Shown piece by piece: positions 57,352 to 64,000 of a stretch of DNA of 64,000 bases. The translations under genes were made by a program, and so were the position numbers. The stretch's first letter is position 1. Each line of letters starts with the position of its first letter. Where the stretch lies: NCBI GenBank assembly GCA_023242925.1, contig CP096134.1, positions 434,001 to 498,000 on the forward strand, given 5' to 3'. The stretch comes from Hyphomonadaceae bacterium JAD_PAG50586_4 (lineage in GTDB: Bacteria > Pseudomonadota > Alphaproteobacteria > Caulobacterales > Aquidulcibacteraceae). The notes under the pieces were generated by a model. It made no database searches. It was given only the letters and a program-made list of their open reading frames with translations, and had not been told where the DNA came from.

Positions 57352-58280
57352 TGAGCGGCGAAGCTCTTCAAGCGCCGACGCCGCTGGCCGCCTCCGCGCG
57401 GCTCGATCGTCTCGAAGCCGAGGCGGTCTACATTCTGCGCGAGCTCTCGTTCTACAAGCGCCCGGCGTTGATGTTCTCCGGCGGTAAGGATAGTGCGGTG
57501 CTGTTGCATCTGGCGATGAAGGCGTTCGCGCCGTCGAAGCCGCCGTTTGCGCTGCTGCACGTCGACACGGGCCATAATTTTCCGGAAGTGCTCGCCTTCC
57601 GCGACAAGCGCGCGGACGAGACGGGGCTAAAGCTCATCGTTCGCAGCGTGGAGGATTCCATCCGTCGCGGCAGCGTGCGCGTCGCCAGCGAAACCTCTAG
57701 CCGCAATGGCGCGCAAGCCGTGACGCTGCTCGAAGCGCAACAGGAGTTCGAGTTCGACGCACTGATCGGCGGCGCCCGCCGCGACGAAGAGAAGGCCCGC
57801 GCCAAGGAGCGCGTGTTCTCGCACCGCGACGCCTTCGGCGCTTAGCGCCCGCGCGCGCAACGCCCAGAGCTCTGGGGCCTCTACAATCGCCACATCGGCG
57901 TCGGCGAGAACATGCGCGTGTTCCCGATCTCGAATTGGACCGAAGCCGACGTCTGGGCCTACATCGCGCGGGAAAACATCAAGCTGCCTGAGCTCTATTA
58001 TACGCATGACCGTGACGTCGTGCGCCGCGAAGGCTTGCTCTTCCCTGTCACCGCGATCACGCCGCCGCAAGTGGGCGAGAGCGTGGAGCGGCTGCCTGTA
58101 CGCTTCCGCACCGTGGGCGACATCACCTGCACCTGCCCGGTCGAAAGTTTCGCCGCCAACGCCGAAGACGTGCTGCTCGAAACGCTCACCGCTTCCGTCT
58201 CCGAGCGCGGCGCTACGCGCATGGACGATCGCGCCAATGCGGCAGCGATGGAGCGCCGTAAGCTCGAAGGCTATTTCTGA
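57351..58280 (+). pseudogene. cysD: Sulfate adenylyltransferase subunit 2, interrupted by an in-frame TAG
   Basis: The frame from ATG 57351 to 58280 would encode 309 residues of the ATP-sulfurylase small subunit: FSGGKDSAVLLHLAMKAF (PP-loop), VDTGHNFPEV, GGARRDEEKARAKERVFSHR, then RPELWGLYN and VFPISNWTEADVWAYI. A TAG at 57843-57845 (codon 165) interrupts FGA-stop-RPRAQRPELW, where the family has Trp (TGG); a single G-to-A change explains it. No frame change is needed. It is either a real nonsense mutation, which would block sulfate assimilation, or a consensus error. Start overlaps the cysH stop; the end overlaps the cysN start. Confidence 0.9.
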
Positions 58281-59537
58281 TGGACAGCGCGAGCTTCTTT
58301 CGGCCACAGCAAAATTGGAGCGGCGAGCAAGTCCGCTTCATGACGGCGGGCAGCGTCGACGACGGCAAGTCGACGCTGATCGGGCGGCTGTTGCTCGATT
58401 CCAAAGTCTTGATGCTCGATCAAGCCGCCGGCCTCGACGGCGAGGATATCGATCTGGCCGCGCTCACGGACGGCTTAGAAGCAGAACGCGCGCAGGGGAT
58501 CACGATCGACGTCGCCTATCGCTATTTCGCGACGCCGCGCACCAGCTTCATCATCGCGGATCTCGCCCGGCCACGAACAATACACGCGCAACATGGTCAC
58601 CGCCGCCAGTGTCTCGGACGTAGCCGTGATCGTTATTGATGTGGCGCGGGTGGAGAAGGGGCAGCTGAAGCCGCAGACGCGCCGCCACGCGGCGGTCGCG
58701 GCCTTAATGGGGCTCAACATCATCGTCGCTGTCAACAAGATGGATATTGTCGGCTGGTCGCAGGAGCGCTTCGATGAAGTGCGCACCGCCTTCAATGACG
58801 TCGCCGGCATTCTCAACATCAAGAACATTGCGTTCGTGCCGGTGTCGGCCAAGCGCGGCGAAAACATCGTCAATCGCGGCGGTCCCGATTGGTACAATGG
58901 CCCGACCCTGATCGAGCTGCTCGAAGCCAGCCCACGCAAGACCTCGCTTGCAGGTGCGTCGCTGCGGCTTCCAGTGCAATTGTTACTGCGCGACGGCGAT
59001 ATTCGGCTCTACGCCGGCCGCATCGAATCCGGCGCGGTGAGGCCCGGTGATAAAGTGCGCGTTGGTCCTGGCGCTTTCGCTGCCACAGTCGCGCAAGTGC
59101 GCATCGGTGGGGCAGGCGTGGCCTATGCGGAAGCTGGCGCCTCCGTCGCCGTTGAGCTGGCTGAAGATCGTGATCTCGCGCAAGGCGGCGTCATTGCCGA
59201 CAACGACGTGCGCTATGCCCGCCGTGTCGTCGCCGATCTTTGCTGGCTCGATGAAAATGCCTGGACGCCCGCGCGCCGCTATCGCCTGCGCCAAGGCGCG
59301 CTCGAAACGCAGGCGCTGATCGAAAACGTCCGCTTCGTGCGTGATGTCAGCAATCTCGACAACGTCCCGGCCAATGAGCTGAAGCTCAACGATATCGCCA
59401 GTGTGCAACTCGCCGCGCGCGATCCCATCCTGGCCGATCTCTTTGCCGAACTGCCGGGCACCGGCGCGTTCGTGCTGTTCGACCCAGACACCAACCAAAC
59501 CGCCGCCGCCGGTATGATCCGGGAGATCGTGCAATGA
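58280..59537 (+). pseudogene. cysN: Sulfate adenylyltransferase subunit 1, one frameshift
   Basis: This GTPase subunit of ATP sulfurylase starts [15 protein letters not shown]. It has G1 [30 protein letters not shown] and NKMDIVGWSQ. A one-base indel near 58564 breaks the G3 motif; the next frame reads [19 protein letters not shown]. Joined length is about 418 residues, so there is no fused CysC kinase, consistent with an APS-reductase pathway that does not need PAPS. The C-terminal barrels (GDIRLYAGRIESGAVRPGDK) are intact. The end overlaps the cobA start by four bases. Confidence 0.92.
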
Positions 59538-60277
59538 GTGGGACTGTCTATCTCGTCGGCGCCGGCCCTGGCGCTGCCGATTTGCTGACGCTGCGCGCCG
59601 CGCGGCTGCTCGGCGAAGCGGATGTTGTGCTCTACGACGCGCTTGTCAGCGCCGAGGTGCTGGCGCTGGCGACAAAGGCCAAGCTCTACAATGTGGGCAA
59701 GCGCGCCAAACGCCCGTCAATGGATCAGCGCCTGATTTCACGTCTGCTCGTGCGCATGGGCCTGCGCTGCCAAAACGTCGTGCGCCTGAAGGGCGGCGAC
59801 CCGCATTTGTTTGGCCGCGCCACCGAAGAGATCGAAGCCTGCCGCGCCGCCGGCATTCCGGTCGTTACCGTGCCTGGCGTCAGCGCGGGCTTCGCCGCGG
59901 CGTCCGCGCTTGGCGTTTCGCTCACCTCACGCGGCCTCTCGCGTTCGGTCACGTTCGTCACGCCGAGCACGGCGAAGGCTGGCGCGGAGAATATGCATTG
60001 GGCGCACGCCGCCGCCGCCGCTGAAACGGCCGTCATCTATATGGGTGCGACGCATGCCGCGCGTGTGCGCGATGCGCTCACCGATCTTGGCGTACCGGCT
60101 GACCGTCCTGTGGCCTTGATCGAAAGTGCGTCGTGGGCCGAAGAGCGTGTCATTCGCGGTGCGCTGGCGGATCTTACGACGTTGGCCGCCCAAGTGGGCG
60201 AGGGGCCTGCGATCATGGTTGTTGGCGAGGTCGCGCGTGAAGCGCGCGGCGCCCTAGAAGCGGCGAATGCAGCATGA
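59534..60277 (+). CDS. cobA: Uroporphyrinogen-III C-methyltransferase
   Basis: The 247-residue protein begins TVYLVGAGPGAADLLTLRAA, the P-loop-like SAM-binding start of SUMT enzymes. It also has VVRLKGGDPHLFGRATEE and VPGVSAGFAAASALGVSLT. It adds two methyl groups to uroporphyrinogen III to make precorrin-2, the siroheme precursor for sulfite reductase. Here it is separate from the CysG dehydrogenase/chelatase domain, which is encoded next with a 4-bp overlap. Confidence 0.92.
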   Translation: MSGTVYLVGAGPGAADLLTLRAARLLGEADVVLYDALVSAEVLALATKAKLYNVGKRAKRPSMDQRLISRLLVRMGLRCQNVVRLKGGDPHLFGRATEEIEACRAAGIPVVTVPGVSAGFAAASALGVSLTSRGLSRSVTFVTPSTAKAGAENMHWAHAAAAAETAVIYMGATHAARVRDALTDLGVPADRPVALIESASWAEERVIRGALADLTTLAAQVGEGPAIMVVGEVAREARGALEAANAA

Positions 60278-60827
60278 TTCCGCTCTATCTTGATCCCGCG
60301 CAAACGCGCATCGCTCTGATCGGTCGCGGCGCGCTGGCCGTGCGCCGCTTGAACTGGCTGATCCAAGGCGGCGCGGCGCCGGACGTCTGGTCGGACGAGC
60401 CGTCGCACGAACTGCTTACGACGGCCAATGGCCGCTTCGAACGCCGTTTGCCGAAGGAAGCGGAGCTGGCGGATTATCACGCGATCTGGATCGCCGATCT
60501 GCCATACGAACGTGCCGAAATGGTCGCCAACGCGGCGCGCAGCGCCAACGTGCTGGTGAACGTCGAGGATGTTCTGCCGTTCTGTGATTTCCACACGCCT
60601 GCCGTGCTGCGGCGCGGCCAGCTCACGCTCACTGCCGGTACGGGCGGCGCAAGCCCGCCGTCGCACGCGCGGCGCGCGAGCGTTTGGAAGCGGCGTTCCC
60701 AGAGACGTGGGCGCAAGCGCTCAAGGAAATCGCGCAATCGCGTACGGCGCTGCGCCAGAAGGGGGCGGGCTTCGATGCTTTGGTCGCGGACGCACGCGCG
60801 CGTCTCGCCGAGCACGGCCTGACCTGA
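60274..60827 (+). pseudogene. Siroheme synthase N-terminal type (precorrin-2 dehydrogenase), one frameshift
   Basis: The first frame (MIPLYLDPAQTRIALIGRGA, AVRRLNWLIQGGA, NVEDVLPFCDFHTPAVLRRG) is the NAD-binding domain of precorrin-2 dehydrogenase/sirohydrochlorin ferrochelatase. Near 60650 an indel shifts it; the right frame reads PAVARAARERLEAAFPETWA, then ALKEIAQSRTALRQKG, to TGA 60825-60827. The joined product is about 184 residues, the size of stand-alone SirC/Met8-like proteins. It converts precorrin-2 to sirohydrochlorin and may insert iron. The next gene starts four bases later. Confidence 0.85.
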
Positions 60828-60831
60828 CCTC

Positions 60832-61635
60832 ATGGATCCGTTTTTCTGGCAATCTGTTCTAGTAGGTTTTCTCGCCCAGCTCGTCGATGGCGCGCTGGGC
60901 ATGGCGTACGGCCTCGTCTCTACGTCGTTCCTGATGGCGATGGGCGTGCCGCCGGCCGCTGCGAGCGCGGCTGTGCACACGGCTGAGATTTTCTCGACGG
61001 GCGTTTCGGGTGCGGCGCACACGTGGCGCAAGAACGTAAACTGGAGCCTCGTGCTCCGCCTCGCGCCGGCCGGCATTGTCGGTGGCATCGCTGGCGCAGT
61101 CGCGGTGTCGTATCTGCCGATCGGCATCATCAAGCCGGTCGTCTCCGCATACCTGCTGTTGATGGGCATCTTCGTGATCACGCTCGCGTTCCGCAAAGCG
61201 CCTGAGAAACCTGTGTCGCCCAACAGCGGCGCCGCCGTTGGTCTGGTCGGCGGTTTTCTCGACGCTGCCGGCGGCGGCGGGTGGGGGCCGATCTCAACCA
61301 CGACTTTGCTCGGCCGCGGACACGCGCCGCGCCAAGCCGTAGGCAGCGTTAACGTGTCGGAGTTCTTCGTCACCGCGGCGATCTCGGCGACGTTCTTCTT
61401 AACCCTCGGCGGCGTACGCTGGACCGACATCGCCGGCCTCATCATTGGCGGCGTGTTGGCTGCGCCGATCGCGGCCTTCGCTGTGAGCATTGCGCGGCCG
61501 CGTCTCTTGATGGGTGTAATCGGCTGCTTCGTTTCGTCGCTGGCGCTTTGGCAAATTGCTGTCGCGATCGATCCTAATATGACATTTGTAACGACGCTGA
61601 CCGCGATGGCGTCGCCTGGCGGATTAAGCAGATGA
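60832..61635 (+). CDS. TauE/SafE-family sulfite exporter-like membrane protein
   Basis: The 267-residue protein has about eight hydrophobic helices with the duplicated TauE/SafE architecture: LVDGALGMAYGLVSTSFLMA in the first half and GFLDAAGGGGWGPISTTTLL in the second. Members export sulfite or organosulfonates, or move sulfur oxyanions. Its place between siroheme and ferredoxin-reductase genes in the sulfate operon fits release of excess sulfite or import of sulfate. Start at 60832, stop overlapping the next start (ATGA). Confidence 0.88.
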   Translation: MDPFFWQSVLVGFLAQLVDGALGMAYGLVSTSFLMAMGVPPAAASAAVHTAEIFSTGVSGAAHTWRKNVNWSLVLRLAPAGIVGGIAGAVAVSYLPIGIIKPVVSAYLLLMGIFVITLAFRKAPEKPVSPNSGAAVGLVGGFLDAAGGGGWGPISTTTLLGRGHAPRQAVGSVNVSEFFVTAAISATFFLTLGGVRWTDIAGLIIGGVLAAPIAAFAVSIARPRLLMGVIGCFVSSLALWQIAVAIDPNMTFVTTLTAMASPGGLSR

Positions 61636-62453
61636 GTATTGACGCCTTGGAAGCCCAAACCTTGGATACCCAGGCCGCACTGCCCGCCAACGTCTATGCC
61701 GTGCGCGTCACGGCGGTGAAGCATTACACGGATTTCCTGTTCTCATTCTCGTGTGAGCGTCCGGATGCATTCCGCTTTCGCTCTGGCGAATTCGTGATGA
61801 TCGGGCTGATGAACGGCCCGAAGCCACTGCTGCGCGCGTATTCGATCGCGAGCCCTGCGTGGGACGAGCAGCTTTCGTTCTATTCGATTAAAGTGCCGGA
61901 TGGCCCGCTCACCAGCCGTCTGCAGAACATCAAGGTTGGCGATCAAATCCTCGTCGGCAAGAAGCCAACTGGCACGCTGGTGCTCGATGCGCTGACACCG
62001 GGCAAGCGGCTCTTCCTCGTTTCCACCGGCACAGGCATCGCGCCGTTCGCCAGCTTGATCCGTGAGCCGGATACGTATGAGCGTTATGACGAGGTGATCG
62101 TCACGCACACCTGCCGCACCACGCCGGAGCTGGAATACGGCTACGAGATTATTGAAGCGACGAAGGCCGATCCGCTCGTCGGGGATGAAGCTTCAAAGAA
62201 GCTACGCCTCGTCACCAGCGTCACGCGCGATCCGCACCCGCTGCAAGGCCGCATCACCACACTGATAGAGAACGGCGAACTCTTCAAACACCTTGGTGAG
62301 CCAGGCCTCGATCCTGCGCAGGACCGTGTCATGATTTGTGGCTCGGCCGCCGTGCTGCAGGCGATGAAAGAATTGTGCGAGGCCAATGGTTTCGCCGAAG
62401 GCTCCAACAGCGAGCCCGGCAGCTTTGTGATCGAGCGCGCGTTCGCGGGCTAA
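61632..62453 (+). CDS. fpr: Ferredoxin-NADP reductase
   Basis: The 273-residue flavoenzyme has the FAD motif LRAYSIASPAWDEQLSFYSI and the NADP motif LVSTGTGIAPFASLIREPDT, with CGSAAVLQAMKE and a C-terminal aromatic-like end typical of bacterial subclass I reductases. It moves electrons between NADPH and ferredoxin and could feed the siroheme sulfite reductase, since no CysJ flavoprotein is present in the cluster. It is the last gene of the operon and ends three bases before the convergent Crp/Fnr stop. Confidence 0.92.
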   Translation: MSIDALEAQTLDTQAALPANVYAVRVTAVKHYTDFLFSFSCERPDAFRFRSGEFVMIGLMNGPKPLLRAYSIASPAWDEQLSFYSIKVPDGPLTSRLQNIKVGDQILVGKKPTGTLVLDALTPGKRLFLVSTGTGIAPFASLIREPDTYERYDEVIVTHTCRTTPELEYGYEIIEATKADPLVGDEASKKLRLVTSVTRDPHPLQGRITTLIENGELFKHLGEPGLDPAQDRVMICGSAAVLQAMKELCEANGFAEGSNSEPGSFVIERAFAG

Positions 62454-62456
62454 AGC

Positions 62457-63206
62457 CTATTGCTCGTCTGCCACGGCGCGCAGGCCGTCCAGGCTGATGA
62501 TATGCGTCTCGCGGCGATCTTGTTCGATCAAGCCAGCATCTTTCAACGAGCGCAGCGTGCGATTGACGTGCACAGGCGTCATGCCCAGTGCATCGGCCAA
62601 ATGCTCTTGGCGCGCGGGCATCTCGAAAGCCTGATCGCGCACCAAGCCACGCTCGGTAAGGCGCTCGAACAATTCCAGAAAAAGCTGCGCCATCCGGCCT
62701 TGCGCCGTGCGCTGGCCGATGTCGGTCATGCGGCGGTAGGCGTATGCGAGTTGGCGGTGGGCAAATTCGTCGAAGCGCGCGCGCTGTTCAGGCGAGCCGT
62801 GGATGATGCTGCGCATGGTCTCAATCGGGAACGAACAAATCTCGACCGCACTGAGCGCGCGTACGGCGAAGCTTGCCGGAAGATCGCCGCCGACCAAAAG
62901 TGTTTCGATGTCGAAAAGATCGCCAGGCACATAGAAGCCGAGGATTTGACGACGCCCGTCGCTGAGATGCGCAACGCGCATCGCCCAGCCGCGACGCAGA
63001 GCGTAGACAGTGCTGCGCGTGTCGCCGGCGCGAACGAGCGTGGCGTTCGCGCGCGCTGTGCTGCAATTGGCGCGCGATACGGGCAGGCGCTCGACATTGC
63101 TTTCAAGATCGGTCGCGCGCGCGTCGGGCCCGCCTGCCTGAAACAGGTCACAAACAGGCCGTGCGTCAAACGCCATCAAGCGTTGATGCATTGCTGGCGC
63201 CGTCAT
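62457..63206 (-). CDS. Crp/Fnr-family transcriptional regulator
   Basis: The 249-residue protein has a cyclic-nucleotide-type sensor domain (VYALRRGWAMRVAHLSDGRR, ILGFYVPGDLFDIETLLVGG) and a C-terminal winged HTH (EHLADALGMTPVHVNRTLRS). The FNR-type cluster of N-terminal cysteines is not visible; only one or two Cys occur in that half, so oxygen sensing by [4Fe-4S] is unlikely. It faces the sulfate operon tail to tail and diverges from the globin-sensor gene, which it may regulate. Confidence 0.88.
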   Translation of the reverse strand: MTAPAMHQRLMAFDARPVCDLFQAGGPDARATDLESNVERLPVSRANCSTARANATLVRAGDTRSTVYALRRGWAMRVAHLSDGRRQILGFYVPGDLFDIETLLVGGDLPASFAVRALSAVEICSFPIETMRSIIHGSPEQRARFDEFAHRQLAYAYRRMTDIGQRTAQGRMAQLFLELFERLTERGLVRDQAFEMPARQEHLADALGMTPVHVNRTLRSLKDAGLIEQDRRETHIISLDGLRAVADEQ

Positions 63207-63524
63207 TCCTTCACCTGTGGAGTCAGAATCGAACGGCGGTATTTGACTATTCTTTGAGGATACTGGTCCATGAGCTTGAAGACCTATGGCGCAGTTCGAA
63301 ATTTACTCTACTATGCCTATGACAAAAGTAGTATAACTTACGTTTCGCATGGGTTGTTGACCTATGTTGGAAGTTATAGTGCCGTGAATACTTGGCGATA
63401 TTTACCGCTATTTAAGCGACGGAACCGAAATTAACCCTACGACGCGCAGTGTTGCGCGCCGTGCGATTGCACGAGCGGCGCAACCCTTCGGTGCGCCTCG
63501 GCTTTCGCACTGGGAGGCCGGGTT
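63207..63524. other. AT-richer divergent intergenic region
   Basis: Between the Crp/Fnr gene and the globin sensor, about 63230-63430 is clearly richer in A and T than the rest of the window. It includes CTACT...AGTAG (63290s-63310s) as a weak inverted repeat and CGCGCA-GTGT-TGCGCG near 63441-63456. TTGTTG and TATAGT occur 15 bases apart near 63352-63378. These look like promoter and operator elements, but none is certain. Confidence 0.35.
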
Positions 63525-64000
63525 ATGAGCTCCGACAAGCTTCGCGAACGTTTGGAATTTATGCGTGTGGGCGCCGAGACGCGACGCGCGCTCGGCGGCG
63601 CCAAGGGCGCGATCGAGAAGGGGCTCTCTATCGGCCTCGATCAATTCTACGACCAGATCTCGACGCGAGCCTTCAGTCAGCCGTTTCTTCTCCGGCGAGC
63701 AGCACATCGACGGGGCCAAATCCGCCCAGGCGCGCCATTGGATGCGCATCGCCAGCGGTGAATTCAGCGACGATTACATGGCGAGCGTGCAGCGCATCGG
63801 CGAAACGCACGCGCGCATCGGCTTGAAGCCGCAATGGTATATCGGCAGCTACGGCCTGATCCTCGATCAACTCGTGCGCGCGGTTGTTGCTGAAAAAACG
63901 AAGAGCCGTGGCCCGTTCGGTAAATTCGACGCCGAAGATCTTGCGGACTCGCTCGGCGCGCTGATGAAGGCGGCGCTGATCGACATGGATCTCGCCATCT
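63525..64000 (+). pseudogene. Globin-coupled sensor, N-terminal part, frameshifted and cut by window edge
   Basis: ATG 63525, behind GGGAGG, opens SDKLRERLEFMRVGAETRRA and GLDQFYDQI, the start of a protoglobin/globin-coupled sensor domain. After an indel near 63660 another frame continues with SRFFSGEQHIDGAKSAQARH, WMRIASGEFSDDY and ETHARIGLKPQWYIGSYGLI, where the HARIGL His is the expected proximal heme ligand. The window ends at about residue 158, before any output domain; chemotaxis or diguanylate-cyclase outputs are usual. It senses oxygen or other gases. Confidence 0.8.

Noticed and set aside
57843..57845. TAG read through as pyrrolysine or by recoding
   Set aside because: ATP sulfurylase has Trp here, not a special residue, and nothing nearby suggests a recoding element; mutation or consensus error is simpler.

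Overview
The window is GC-rich with dense, ATG-overlapping operons. Its gene families (truncated CDF transporters, a LysR-cysI-cysH-cysDN-cobA sulfate cluster, a FecIR/TonB locus with an STN-domain receptor, a globin-coupled sensor) suggest an alphaproteobacterium, probably a Caulobacterales/Hyphomonadaceae relative. That placement is inferred from gene content only; there is no rRNA or other taxonomic marker here.

Layout. (1) About 1-19.9 kb is a heavy-metal resistance region. A rightward methyltransferase fragment, CDF-type transporter and Zn/Cd/Pb-type P1B-2 ATPase lie at the left. A long leftward run (19.4 to 3.7 kb) then carries an isoprenylcysteine-type methyltransferase, a SAM methyltransferase, a CDF transporter, a tripartite HME-RND efflux pump, an AhpD-like protein, a P1B-4 ATPase with SPC motif, an M23 peptidase, a second methyltransferase, CopC, DsbB/DsbA-like proteins and a phytase. 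A MerR regulator at 19.5 kb reads away from this run. Near-identical MerR-type operator-promoters precede the leftward run and the rightward ATPase, so one regulator probably drives both. (2) About 20.17-53.29 kb looks like an integrated genomic island: a 15-bp direct repeat bounds it and a P4-type tyrosine integrase sits just inside the right end. It holds an AlpA-like regulator with a HUH Rep-like protein, an IS91-type element, a sigma/FecR/TonB/prolyl-oligopeptidase locus, a TIR-membrane-beta-propeller protein, three copies of a ~94-bp dispersed repeat, a stretch of candidate defence genes (PGN_0703-like endonuclease, PLD-like protein, a protein with an SSB-like tail, a 2OG-oxygenase paired with an RNAELH-motif/zinc-ribbon protein), ArdC antirestriction and a CsoR-type regulator. 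(3) About 53.4-62.5 kb is a housekeeping assimilatory sulfate operon behind a LysR gene: sulfite reductase, APS reductase, ATP sulfurylase, siroheme synthesis, a TauE-type exporter and a ferredoxin-NADP reductase. A convergent Crp/Fnr gene and a truncated globin sensor follow.

An important caveat is that at least sixteen reading-frame breaks occur. Most are one-base indels in short homopolymers, and they hit otherwise conserved genes including cysN, the czcA-like pump and both parts of the siroheme pathway. One in-frame TAG interrupts cysD at a position that is normally Trp. The pattern looks more like noisy long-read consensus than mass pseudogenisation. Broken genes are listed over their full inferred extent, with the break position, and typed as pseudogene only because the sequence as given is interrupted.
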